The translations under genes were made by a program, and so were the position numbers. From NCBI GenBank assembly GCA_014084085.1, contig NPFB01000005.1:605063-669062 (forward strand): 64,000 bases of DNA, read 5' to 3'. The notes below the pieces were generated by a model. The model was not told the origin of the DNA, ran no database searches, and worked only from the letters and a program-made list of their open reading frames with translations. Within the stretch, counting starts at the first letter, position 1; the number at the start of each line of letters is the position of its first letter. Source of the stretch: Hondaea fermentalgiana (Eukaryota > Sar > Bigyra > Thraustochytrida > Thraustochytriidae). Of this stretch, positions 40,701 to 49,507 are shown one piece after another.

Positions 40701-42189
40701 CAAGGTGTTTTACAAACGAAGACCCTCCAGAATCGCGAATCGGTACATGAAGGGGTGACCGAGGACCGAGCAAGTGCCTTGGTGACGAAGGAGGTTGCGT
40801 TTCGGAATGCAAGGCATCTTCGGATGCCTCCCTTTCCGACTCTGGCTCCTCAGTCGCTGAAGTGCCAATATAATTGCCCTCATCGTCGAGAGAAAAGGCC
40901 GGCATCAGCTCACCATCGCTTTCGCCAAGGTCGTTCAAGCGCGCGCCGTCACTCGTGGCCCCCGGAGATCCCGGCGGGGAGATATTTGCATTCGCGCCTG
41001 ACTCCTGGAGCTGGACATGTGAATAGGTCGCGAGCAGCCAGTTCGTTGTGTCCTCGTCGAGGGCCTCGAAAAGCTTCTCGGTGTCCTCGTCCGCCTTCGA
41101 ATAGACGGCAATATCGCTGTACAATCGACGCGTGCCAATGAGATAGCTCGCCCAGTTCACTTCCTGCGCCTCGCGAGTCGTCAGTGGGTACTTGCGACGA
41201 ATTTCGCGCAAGAGATCAAGCACGCGGTCCGAGGCGGAGAGCGACTCCATAGGGCTCGACAGAGCCTGTGCCTGCAAATACTTGATTGAAATAATGTACT
41301 CAAAGCGTCTGTACCGAAACAGAAAGAGTAGAAGCTTGAGCACACTGTTGATGATGGTCACGGCATTTACGCCCGGAACAGTGTCCGATGAGGCGGCTTC
41401 AAGACGCTGATACACGATTGGCTCGAGCGCGAGCGCGGCCATCACAATACAGAACTCCATGCAATTCGCGATCGTGGCCCAGTACGAGCGGCCAAACGCC
41501 AGCATACGGAGCACCACGTCGCACGCAAAGATTGACAGAAACACCAGACTGGCAATCGAATAGGCCTTCCACACCTCAAAGGTGTCTGGCGAGCCCGGCA
41601 ATGCAAGGGCGACCTGGGAATAAACGAGGCACATGTAAAGAATGCTCGTCAGGGCCATTGCCATTTCTACATATTTGTTCACAAAGAACTCGGCGATCTG
41701 CGATTGAATAAGCGCAAATCCGCTTCTTCGCGAGTCACTTGCGACCGACTCCTCCTCCTGCGGCAGTTCTTCGCCGTCTTGCGGAATTCGATGGTCCCTC
41801 TCGGCGTCTGCGCCTTGAGCTTCTAGGCCCTCAATCGCGCTTGCGTTGCATCCCTCTCGCGACCCATGGTTTGTGAATTTGTCGGTGTTTGTCTCGGCGC
41901 CCTCGATTACCGTCTCGCTCGGAAATATGTCTGACACAAGAGGGACTTCTACCACACTGTGCATACTGCTGCCTCCGCTACTCATGCTGCTCGCGCCGCT
42001 ACTCCTTCGACGTCGTCTTCGCGTGGCAGATGACATCGTGGACGACCTCCTCGCGCGGACGTCCTCCTCTAGGCCAAGAGTGGCCTCCAGGTCTCGCCCA
42101 GCGTCGGGCCCAGCATTATTGTCATCGTTGATGTTGCTGCTGCTGCTGCTGTTGTACTTGTTGTTGTCGCCGGGGTTGAGGTTCGCCAT
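37729..42189 (-). CDS. voltage-sensor-like domain fused to class I cyclic nucleotide phosphodiesterase
   Basis: 1486 aa, ATG at 42187-42189 in CC-ATG-G context. Four hydrophobic helices lie at residues about 172-302. S2 has F221, D224 and R228 in FACDVVLRML, and S3 has ANCMEFCIVM with E245 at the usual acidic position. The fourth helix (VLKLLLFLFRYRRFEYIISI) carries K285, R292, R294 and R295. There is no pore pair S5-S6 after it, as in voltage-sensing phosphatases. A 700-residue low-complexity linker follows. From about residue 1000 to 1370 is the PDE catalytic domain: YHNRVHAADVVQ, HDYQHPGLNNAF, LHCADVSNP, EFFQQGDREREAGLKIS and SQIGFI with the substrate glutamine. All metal-binding His/Asp motifs are intact. 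It should hydrolyse cAMP and/or cGMP at a membrane; voltage control is inference. Gln runs come from CTG/CAG repeats near 39533. Confidence 0.88.
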   Translation of the reverse strand: MANLNPGDNNKYNSSSSSNINDDNNAGPDAGRDLEATLGLEEDVRARRSSTMSSATRRRRRRSSGASSMSSGGSSMHSVVEVPLVSDIFPSETVIEGAETNTDKFTNHGSREGCNASAIEGLEAQGADAERDHRIPQDGEELPQEEESVASDSRRSGFALIQSQIAEFFVNKYVEMAMALTSILYMCLVYSQVALALPGSPDTFEVWKAYSIASLVFLSIFACDVVLRMLAFGRSYWATIANCMEFCIVMAALALEPIVYQRLEAASSDTVPGVNAVTIINSVLKLLLFLFRYRRFEYIISIKYLQAQALSSPMESLSASDRVLDLLREIRRKYPLTTREAQEVNWASYLIGTRRLYSDIAVYSKADEDTEKLFEALDEDTTNWLLATYSHVQLQESGANANISPPGSPGATSDGARLNDLGESDGELMPAFSLDDEGNYIGTSATEEPESEREASEDALHSETQPPSSPRHLLGPRSPLHVPIRDSGGSSFVKHLDASTAIDGVTPATGDVGEAAGDTQSRSATNADDVGSSMEARALKMSPTMAPHIISPLLKHQNSIPNDGKESTEKADIGSPMQGPAQENSAQASIPIDGPPADLGRHISGGSVGIQARDLTFLIEALLRETYTPPMTPDHVPAATQRPFRRDLGVTQGGPASMSYNNLIEIKSAEATRPNLSVTTEEDGKVENLSESTIHMDSSMLALDASSASIVGKADGQVDSTTSRDIATSESRAGHDTTSPDGSFSSDSQDADTRSSVEGESTDQSPSMLPSDSSDTRAHDDVLKLPELRLKPLSLHNRSLSTSVAARRGSSQTRWMDGLNGDGGDGLGRDGDDDGEVSRGRHYRRRTSGADREFLGHAGSDEDDAELDYHQLPPPPPHQQQQQQQQNGSSFSSSQQHTPRSSPVVSQSQESLRQPQYLRQNRDRRARAAREPVDLVGADGLERLKLLAGELSHLKSLRWTQGELDSLNDKLDTWDFDVFEADTFSAGRPLSLVLLGALRKNHIFEQFRGLRLGMVVNMISNIENGYRRTNPYHNRVHAADVVQTTHYFMTHTLLRNAVTTQDVFCALVAAAIHDYQHPGLNNAFLVATGNKLAVRYNDRAVLEHMHVASAFEVMRSKRCDILKAVGGLDRYLEARETVIQMVLATDMSHHFEGLEKFNTDVVQYYERISAKRKARGHNMHNHTASSLDSIIDGDLEGGLALSPEGGAEDVGGERGLEDQVAPLEVRRTLLKTTLHCADVSNPAKDPRLSRHWATLVQEEFFQQGDREREAGLKISTFMDRTKPAFPKSQIGFITIIVRPLFNSYCQFLSTLKPQVDWCLSANLAHWEQRQAEEEEAQGFGAALQSTGQQAGTGSVSGSPLTGPSSFQRRKSFRFVSSRIKTTLSRSQTSAPSNETPARRRATRSGGLVVDIPPPSPRASHTSWSATPFSGASPTLPPSASSQASMGAPTGPLSARMSGPAPLRRSATDMAINIGRTSSSSSHRFLP

Positions 42190-42555
42190 GGTCTCGAGGC
42201 AGGCTTGCGGGAGGCCAGATCGTCACCTCCACGCTGCGCGCGCGCGTGCAGCGCCGCCCTTCGTTTGGCTGGCTTCGTGCCCCTTGCACCCCCGAAACCC
42301 GCACAAAGGCGGCGCAGGCCGCGCCCCGCGGGGCCGGGCAAGACGCGCCCGGAGCGCCGCTTCTCCTGTCCGCTCCCCTCCTCCGCCGCCGCCTCGCGCG
42401 CAGGCCCGAGCGCGAGCTCGAGCGCGGGCGCGAGCGGCGATGGATGGAAACGTGCTTTCGCCGCGCGGCGAGATTTGAATTTCCGCCTCAATTCCAGCCT
42501 GCCTGCCTGCCTGCCTGCCTGCCGCCCTCGGCACGCGCGCGGGGGCCGGTGCGCA

Positions 42556-42655
42556 NNNNNNNNNNNNNNNNNNNNNNNNNNNNNNNNNNNNNNNNNNNNN
42601 NNNNNNNNNNNNNNNNNNNNNNNNNNNNNNNNNNNNNNNNNNNNNNNNNNNNNNN
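42556..42655. other. assembly gap (100 N)
   Basis: Exactly 100 undetermined bases, a conventional size for a gap of unknown length. It abuts a (GACA)n array, so a collapsed tetranucleotide repeat is the likely cause. Confidence 0.98.
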
Positions 42656-42656
42656 C

Positions 42657-42657
42657 C

Positions 42658-42709
<52 letters not shown>
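42657..42709 (+). repeat. (GACA)n microsatellite
   Basis: About 13 perfect CAGA/GACA units begin directly at the edge of the N gap; the real array may be longer. Confidence 0.95.
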
Positions 42710-42841
42710 GCTACAGCGCACGCGCCGCATTCTCCACTTGCGCGCGCGCTATTCCGCACTTGCGCGCGCGCTATTCTGCACTTGCCGGCCGGCCGGCCAG
42801 GGTCCGCGCTGTGCGAGGCCAGGATGGAAGTAAATTAAAGT

Positions 42842-42897
42842 ACACCATAGTATACTCTAGTATACTATAACACCATAGTATACTATAGTATACTATA
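42842..42897. repeat. two tandem 28-bp units, each a TATACTATAG-type palindrome
   Basis: Units starting at 42842 and 42870 differ at one base. The second contains a perfect 22-bp palindrome at 42875-42896 (ATAGTATACTATAGTATA followed by CTAT) and could form a hairpin or cruciform. The surrounding sequence is GC-rich, so this AT-only block stands out. Confidence 0.85.
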
Positions 42898-43092
42898 GGC
42901 CCCAGTGTACTATACTTGCGTGCTGAGGAATGGAGTGGACAGCGTGGGAGCGCACGACTCGTAGGCGCGCACGCGGCAGGCGCGAGCTTGCGAGGCCGGC
43001 CGGCGGGGCAGAGATCGCGAGATCGAGGCCCCGCTCCTGGCTCGGAGGAGGCTGTAGCGCAGCAGTCTTGGGTTTTGGACAAGCGTGCTCCG

Positions 43093-43316
43093 GTCATCAT
43101 AAATTGGACGAACTAGAACCAGCAGTGCAAAGGTCTTGCTGTTATAAAATCAATCTAGTCCTATCGTCCCCGCGACCTTCTGTCATCATGGTTTGGACGA
43201 ACCAGAACCACCTTTATGGGGGGAACTATGGTGGGAATGCGCTGTAGTGCAGTGCAGTGCAGTGCAAGATTTTTCTCTGATTATAAAATCAATCGAGGCC
43301 TATCGTCCCCGCGAAC
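43093..43316. repeat. diverged tandem duplication covering the carboxypeptidase 3' end
   Basis: Copy 1 (43093-43176) and copy 2 (43182-43316) share GTCATCAT, TTGGACGAAC, AGAACCA, TTATAAAATCAATC and CTATCGTCCCCGCGA. Copy 2 contains the stop codon of the minus-strand gene (43300-43302) and an insertion with a GTGCA run at about 43243-43268. Confidence 0.8.
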
Positions 43317-46300
43317 TTGGAGACGACTTTTGCACAGCAGGTAGCAACGAAAGGCTCGAAGATGTACCGCTTGCGGTGATGGTCGCCCGAAGGGAACGGG
43401 CAGAACTCTGTTTGCTAACGCGATGCCGCGTCCCTGAACTACGACCACGTCTTGCAGCGTTTGAAGACGATGAGGTGGGCGTAGAACTCGGAGATGGGGA
43501 CGACGATGACGATGAATTTGAAGTCGCCAATGATGAAATGGCCTTGGCTCTCGGCTTGGACTTTTTTCGCTTCCCCTTGGCGACAACAGTCACGACAGAT
43601 GATGATGCGCGCGGCTGCAAAATGTCTCTCATGGTTGCCATAGGATCTGACGCCGTCGTGACATCTGGTCCTGGCCAACGAAAAGACGTATCGGGTCTCG
43701 GCCCCGCTTGTGCTCCTTGGGTCAGGTCTGCCGTCTTTCCGCGCGCAAAGCTCCGCGATCTCCCAAGCATGAAATGCGGCACCCCGCCCGCGCTCGTTCC
43801 GGAGCTCTTTGAGCCCGCCGTCGGAGAGCGCTCGTCGAGCCGACCTTTTCGCGATCCACCTGACACTGCCTCTGCGTGCGCTCCCGCGCCACTGTACTCG
43901 AAGCTTGCGCCAGTTCCAGGGACCGCACTTCGTGCTTTTCCAAGCGTGCGCTCCAACAACTCTTCAAGTAGCGTCGGTGGTGCCGACGTCAATGCGATAG
44001 GCGCACTTCCACAAAGCTGGCGGAGCGCCGCGTGCACCTTTGGATGATTCATTCGCAGCAAAGCATCGCTCAGACCGAGACCTATGCGACGATAGTGCTC
44101 GGGATTGAAATGCTGATCGTCCAAACGAGCATCAAGGGTTCCAGAGGCGCCACCGCAAAATGATGCCTCGAGTGTAAACGAGGCGCGCACGCCAAGCTCT
44201 CGGGCTACGACGACGCGAGCCGCCTGCGCGTGCGACTTACTCACGGTGTATGAGCAGTCCGGCAAAGAGAAAATGTCGCTCGAGTACTCGGACTCCGACA
44301 TGAGCTTTGGAAAGGCTCGAACTGGGTTCGACATATCGTGCGCAATCTCGTCACGCGGCCGCGCCGAGGCTTTCTTGTACTCGACGCCGTAAAGAAAAAT
44401 GTTCTTCTTGCGCGAATGCCCATGAAAGTCCACATAGAGTGATACCTTGCGTTGTGCGATGAGGCGCCGAATCAATTGCTTGGTGTGGTAGATCGTTGGA
44501 AAGACATTTGGATTGGGTGCAATCCATGCGCGATTCAGGTCGCAACCACTGAGCGAGGTGCGCGAGTTTCCATGGTACACGCCGTCCGGATTCAGCATCG
44601 GGACAATCTTAAAGTAGTACAGTCGACGCAACGCGCAAGCTAGTGCACTCGTTCCCAACAGGAAACGAATCGTGCCTTCAATCATGTAGCTGGCGACCAC
44701 TTCGCCAGGATGCACGCGGGCAGTGAGAACCACGGCGGGCCGCGCTGCGATCTCCGCAGGTGAAGCGGTGAAATCCGTAATGGTAAGCTCATCACACGGC
44801 AAACCCCCTAGGGTCGTGCACAGCACCCCTCGTCGAAAAATGGGCGACTTCTTATCCTTCTTTCCAGAGACACACAACGTGTCGAGAAACTCCTGAAGGT
44901 GGCTGTACGTATATGGGTAGCACATGGCCACGTAGTAGACGTCATCTGGATTGGGAAAGGTCAACGTAAAGGTCAAGGTATAGTAGTTGGCGCTCGTGCT
45001 CTTTTTCTGAAGTGATGGCGGGGTCGCATACGAATTTGCAAAATAGGCAATGTTCTTGCCGGCCCGTCTCCATCCCTTGCCTTGGCCTTCCTTTGCCTCT
45101 TTCATGGAATACATGACGGGCTGCATACCCTCACCGAACATTGAGCTTGGTTTCGTCATATTCACAATGTTGAACTTGTATTGCACACTTCCGCTCGCAT
45201 CAGCGGCGTGGGTATTTGACACGGCGAAATAGAACCATTGATGGTGCGAGCGTGTATGTAAATCCGACCGAATGACCAAATCGTACTCCCTCGGGCCTAC
45301 TCTGTTCGCTTGAAGAAGGTTTCCCCCCTCAAAACGACTTTCGAAGCGAAGAAAGTGATCGTGCAGACCACTTGAACTCGTGCGGGATAGCGAGGGCCCA
45401 CTTGGAAGCAGAATGGAAGGCTCGTTCGTTTGCAGAGCCTCCTCCGTTCCGACCGAGTAAGGGACCGCCATGGGAACAGAGGAACGGGCACGGCCGTCGC
45501 CTTCGCCAAGAGACTGCCGCCAGTCATAAACAAGTTTGCGAGACTGGTATTCACCAAGTTTCGACAACGTCTGCGCGGCAGTAGGATTTAGTCGCTGGCC
45601 GATAGGTATGCAGGGCTCTAGATCATCGTCTGTGAGATCGTGCACAAGCTTTGGCAGGACGGCCACAAAGTTGGCCGGTGCACGCTCACTTTCTTGTCCA
45701 GGAACAAAGGCTTCCAGGCGAAACCCACTTGCCCGCAAACGTTGCTCTGCTCCGGCCTTGCTAGCCTTTTTAACCGTTTGAGATGCAGTCTTTCCCGCGA
45801 GCATATCAGCGCCAGCATTTTCTGAGGCTTCAAGGCGAGTGACGACTTCCCCACTGACGCCCTCGTCAGCATCGGAGTCGTCAGCGTCAGAGTCGTCGTT
45901 GGCGTCTCCTTCGTCAGCGTCTGACCCGTCGTCGTCGCCGTCGTCTGCACCGTCGTCACGATCAAGAGCGGCACGGTTTTTCTTGTTCTCCTCTTGCTCA
46001 GAACCCGTCACAGATCTTCGATTGTTGGAACCTTTTTCAAGATGATCTGCTTCGTCCGTGTCGTACTCGGGCGCATTCACTCCGGCACGGTCGTTGGTGT
46101 CCTCGTCCTCGGCCAGCTCGGTTTTGCCCTCTTGTGCTCTGATTTCCAGCGAACGGAGATCTCGCGCTTCGATCGCCGCTGCATCATTAAAATGCTGCAG
46201 AAGATCATCCTGTTCGGGTAATCCGTTTGCGTTTGGCGTCGTGCCAGATCCAATCAGGCGAAGAATTGCAGCAGTTGCATCCAGGGCCATGCATTGAAGC

Positions 46301-48345
46301 CGCACAAGACGCCCTCCTTGACGCTCAATCTCCTCGAGTGACTTGACAAGCTTTTGCATTTGTAATACGAGCGTGACTCCACCGTTTGAGGCCATGCAGC
46401 GCAGCGTGAGCTGGCGTTCCTTGAGTAACGTACAGACAATGAATTGTAGGGCAGCAACAATGACGAGTAAAGCGTCCTCCATGGACGGATCTCCGTTCTC
46501 CCCGACGTTGAGCCGAAGCTCGCTTACGCAGCGCGCCTCGCGCATCCAAGTCATGGCAAATCCGAGAAGTTCACTCCAAGTGACATCTCGGTCAATAAGG
46601 TTCATCACATCCTGACGACCTTGACGGGTCATTAGCCATGCCGAAAGCAGGAAAAAAGTGGTGCGCACCTGGACAAAAATTCGTTGTTGCGTGCGATGCA
46701 AGCCTTGTGTACGGTCAGTTTCCAAGTGTTTGAGCCGACACAAGGCCCCAGCCACAATCTTTTGCATCTCGATTGTTGTCAAAGACCCGGCGGCACTTCT
46801 CCATGCCAAAAGTGCAGCTGCATCCCCCTGTAGCTTGCCGTGCACACGTACGGCCGCAAAATTGTTCGCGTGTGGCTGGAAAGAATTGTCAGCACAAGAT
46901 TTCTCGCTCGTTGGCGCCTCCTTGAGGATTGTAAATATGCAAATCGAAGTCCAACACACGGCCGAAGCAGCAAGAACGTCCACGGCATCACTCAAGAGCA
47001 GCGTCTCCATGATTCCAAGTCCCTGGGGCGCAAGCGGGCCCGAAAGAGCTCCGCAGACGACAAAAACGCGCGGAAGGAGATCGTGGACACGTTGAAGCGC
47101 TTGACCTTTGCCCTTTGATATCTGGCAAAACTGAACGAGAACGCGCAAACAAGAGACGTACGCACTCGGTTTGGCGTCCGTGCTTTGCAGCACGGCTGCA
47201 ATGCCTGCCCAGCCCACGCCGTCCACCGCAATCTCGAGTTCCTCGGCGGCAGCGTTGGTTTCCTTGTCCGCCTCGTCAGCGTCTGAAACCTTGTTGCGGC
47301 TTCTTCGTCGCCCAAAGCTCCCGCCTCGGTGCGCACGGTCTTGACCAGATCGACGAAGAATGAGCGAGCAGCACGCCCCTAGAATCATGCACCCGGCCTC
47401 AACAATAAAGTAGTGCCCGGGATTGGCTTTCATGGCAGCAAGCGATGCCCCAATCGCACCAGCCGAAAGTGCTTCCGGGATTGTGCTCGGCACTTCGCGC
47501 ATGAGCTGCCCCAGCAACGCGCACAAAATGTGCTCCAGCTCTGGCACCGTGGTGTGCTTGTTGATTGCACTCGTGAGAACTGGCACGCAGCCGGTGCTCG
47601 CAACAGCTTTCGGTCCCCCCGCGCGGTCGCGCAAGACGACGAGCACGATGCAGGCCGATCGCACAACACCTTGATGCTGGATGAGCGCCTCGAGCGCACT
47701 CACCACATGTTTTGCACCATCGTAGGCGAGAAAGTGATTTCCGTTGTCCTTGTGAGCGTGGCAAATGGACGCCGCGCAATCGAGTGTATATTGCACAAGT
47801 ACTGGGTCCTGTGAGTGGTCCCTTTGAAGCGTTCGATGCACGAGATCCAGCATGCCATGCTTGCGCGCTAGACCTTGATTTGCCGGATGTCTACAGAGAC
47901 TGGATAAAGCTCCATAGGCTGAGCGAAGAATGTTCAAGAGCGATTCGTGATGCAAGGCGCACTCAATGACGGCAACAGTGATTCCGCTCTCGGCAAAGAC
48001 ACCCTGCGTGACATCGTCATGATATGCCAAGCTCCACGCGAGATCGCAGGCACCTTGTAATGTCGATGGATACGCTCTGTACCGACGAAAGGCGTTCAAG
48101 AGCAGAGTGCAGATACTTTTCAGAATGATGGCCTTGGCTGCTGGTTTACGCGCAAGCACGCAAAGATTCGCAAGACATTCCTGGCAATTCCGCGCGTCAT
48201 CCTCTGTCACGCCATCTGTTCGATTTGCCGCAAGCGTGTGTAGTTTCGTGAGAATGGCGACCGCCTTGTTTCCGTACACATTATTGCTGCTTGTCGCTGT
48301 TGCGCCGTTAGCTCCGCCGCCGCCGCCGGCTGCTCTAAAGTTCAT
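43300..48345 (-). CDS. cytosolic carboxypeptidase, ARM repeats plus M14 domain (AGTPBP1/CCP-like)
   Basis: 1681 aa from the ATG at 48343-48345; the frame extends 48 codons upstream without an ATG. The first ~350 residues are ARM/HEAT-like helical repeats, as in AGTPBP1 (CCP1/Nna1). An acidic Asp/Glu-rich linker lies near residues 780-860. The conserved CCP N-domain (YDLVIRSDLHTRSHHQWFYF) precedes the M14 zinc peptidase: ARVHPGE (zinc His and Glu), MLNPDGV, GNSRTSLSGCDLNR, YVDFHGHSRKKN (zinc His) and FTLEASFCGG (catalytic Glu). CCP enzymes remove glutamates from tubulin C-termini and polyglutamate side chains, which affects axonemes and cytoplasmic microtubules. The last 250 residues are Ser-rich and basic. 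The gene's 3' end has been partially tandem-duplicated just downstream. Confidence 0.93.
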   Translation of the reverse strand: MNFRAAGGGGGANGATATSSNNVYGNKAVAILTKLHTLAANRTDGVTEDDARNCQECLANLCVLARKPAAKAIILKSICTLLLNAFRRYRAYPSTLQGACDLAWSLAYHDDVTQGVFAESGITVAVIECALHHESLLNILRSAYGALSSLCRHPANQGLARKHGMLDLVHRTLQRDHSQDPVLVQYTLDCAASICHAHKDNGNHFLAYDGAKHVVSALEALIQHQGVVRSACIVLVVLRDRAGGPKAVASTGCVPVLTSAINKHTTVPELEHILCALLGQLMREVPSTIPEALSAGAIGASLAAMKANPGHYFIVEAGCMILGACCSLILRRSGQDRAHRGGSFGRRRSRNKVSDADEADKETNAAAEELEIAVDGVGWAGIAAVLQSTDAKPSAYVSCLRVLVQFCQISKGKGQALQRVHDLLPRVFVVCGALSGPLAPQGLGIMETLLLSDAVDVLAASAVCWTSICIFTILKEAPTSEKSCADNSFQPHANNFAAVRVHGKLQGDAAALLAWRSAAGSLTTIEMQKIVAGALCRLKHLETDRTQGLHRTQQRIFVQVRTTFFLLSAWLMTRQGRQDVMNLIDRDVTWSELLGFAMTWMREARCVSELRLNVGENGDPSMEDALLVIVAALQFIVCTLLKERQLTLRCMASNGGVTLVLQMQKLVKSLEEIERQGGRLVRLQCMALDATAAILRLIGSGTTPNANGLPEQDDLLQHFNDAAAIEARDLRSLEIRAQEGKTELAEDEDTNDRAGVNAPEYDTDEADHLEKGSNNRRSVTGSEQEENKKNRAALDRDDGADDGDDDGSDADEGDANDDSDADDSDADEGVSGEVVTRLEASENAGADMLAGKTASQTVKKASKAGAEQRLRASGFRLEAFVPGQESERAPANFVAVLPKLVHDLTDDDLEPCIPIGQRLNPTAAQTLSKLGEYQSRKLVYDWRQSLGEGDGRARSSVPMAVPYSVGTEEALQTNEPSILLPSGPSLSRTSSSGLHDHFLRFESRFEGGNLLQANRVGPREYDLVIRSDLHTRSHHQWFYFAVSNTHAADASGSVQYKFNIVNMTKPSSMFGEGMQPVMYSMKEAKEGQGKGWRRAGKNIAYFANSYATPPSLQKKSTSANYYTLTFTLTFPNPDDVYYVAMCYPYTYSHLQEFLDTLCVSGKKDKKSPIFRRGVLCTTLGGLPCDELTITDFTASPAEIAARPAVVLTARVHPGEVVASYMIEGTIRFLLGTSALACALRRLYYFKIVPMLNPDGVYHGNSRTSLSGCDLNRAWIAPNPNVFPTIYHTKQLIRRLIAQRKVSLYVDFHGHSRKKNIFLYGVEYKKASARPRDEIAHDMSNPVRAFPKLMSESEYSSDIFSLPDCSYTVSKSHAQAARVVVARELGVRASFTLEASFCGGASGTLDARLDDQHFNPEHYRRIGLGLSDALLRMNHPKVHAALRQLCGSAPIALTSAPPTLLEELLERTLGKARSAVPGTGASFEYSGAGAHAEAVSGGSRKGRLDERSPTAGSKSSGTSAGGVPHFMLGRSRSFARGKTADLTQGAQAGPRPDTSFRWPGPDVTTASDPMATMRDILQPRASSSVVTVVAKGKRKKSKPRAKAISSLATSNSSSSSSPSPSSTPTSSSSNAARRGRSSGTRHRVSKQSSARSLRATITASGTSSSLSLLPAVQKSSPSSRGR

Positions 48346-49507
48346 GGCGCCAGACACGGCCCGACGTTTGGGCCGTGCCCTCTGGCGAGCGAGCAAAGCT
48401 TGCCCGCGATCCTCTGCCTGCCTGACGCCTGCTCCCGCGGGCAGGCTGGGCCCGCGCCGAGGTCCTTCGCGCACGCGTTTGGTCTCCAAGTCCGCTCAGC
48501 TAGCTATAGGCCGTACTCACTGTCAAGTAGGAGACCATGCAAAAGCAAACCAGGAAATAGGGGAAAAAAAAAAAATCCGTTGGCGGCTCAAGGGCCCGGA
48601 TGGCACTCCGGCAAATTGCACTTGGTCGCTCCTGCAACGAAAAGCTTAATGTGAAGACAAGGTGAAAGTCGCGAGTACTTCTTTAGATCCCAGGCCATGA
48701 TGATGATTTGTTGAACGATGGAATGGTCTCTCGGAGTTTCTTTCTTCCCCCATAACAAGTTGGCGCGTGCAAAGCGTTCAGAGATGAGATGGCCCGGCCT
48801 CAATTCGAATTTAGTCAAATGCAGATTTCGACGTTGACGAGGTATCAATGGATCTGTGCCGCCTGGCCATGCCATTAGATTGTCGTCTACGAGATCGAGA
48901 CTTCCGGAGATCTGCCGTCGTCCATCGTTCTCCTTGCCTCCCAGCCTACTACTTCCTTTCCCCCAAACACACACACGAGAAGCATCTTACTCGCACGATG
49001 CGCGAAAGGCCGATCAAGGTCTCCTCCCTACTCCATGGCCTTTGTCCTGGAATGCCCGTGCAGCCGCCGCAGCAACAAGCAAGGCCTCGCCTCGTTGTGG
49101 TCCTCATGCACGCAATACAAATGAAAGGGCCTACTATGTAGAGCCGTTCAGCGGGACGCGTCCCAAGTGTCGCAACCGTTGTGAGCGTGGCGAGACGGCG
49201 ACGGCGGCCGGGCTGGGCTGGGCTCTCGCTGTCTTGCCAGCTACAGCCAGAGAGACAGAGGCCTGCACAAGTCCATCCTTGCGCTGCAGACTGGCAGAAG
49301 GCCCGAGACGCTGCAGACCAGATCACGAGTTCGGCAGACGCAGAGCGCAAGTCCGCGTGGTGTGAAGCGGGGTGGGGCGAGGGTCGCGTGCGACTCGAGA
49401 GATCACGTTTCACGAGCGCAAGTCGGGCTGAGCTGGTGAACCAAGTCCATTGGCAAGCGAGAGTTGAAGCAGCATAACAGCGGCAGCGGCCAGACCAGGA
49501 CAGAAGA
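48346..49507. promoter_or_regulatory. divergent intergenic region (carboxypeptidase and PA-domain genes)
   Basis: This holds both 5' flanks. An A-tract lies at about 48562-48575 and (CA)n-like units at about 48967-48977. No RNA gene or further CDS is supported; frames that cross it have shifting, unremarkable composition. Confidence 0.45.

Larger units (their letters stand above)
42190..43299. other. intergenic region with assembly gap and palindromic repeats
   Basis: This separates the PDE fusion 5' end from the carboxypeptidase 3' end. It contains (CCTG)n at about 42498-42525, the 100-N gap, a (GACA)n run, two TTGCGCGCGCGCTATT units at about 42735-42775, a double 28-bp palindromic repeat and a duplicated carboxypeptidase 3' end. 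No gene is supported. Confidence 0.6.

Noticed and set aside
42205..42870. Frames crossing the N gap with SVCLSVCLS or TDRQTDRQ peptides
   Set aside because: They are translations of the (GACA)n microsatellite and undetermined bases.
42837..42910. Transposon terminal inverted repeats
   Set aside because: The palindromes are adjacent with no element between them, no target-site duplication and no transposase frame nearby.
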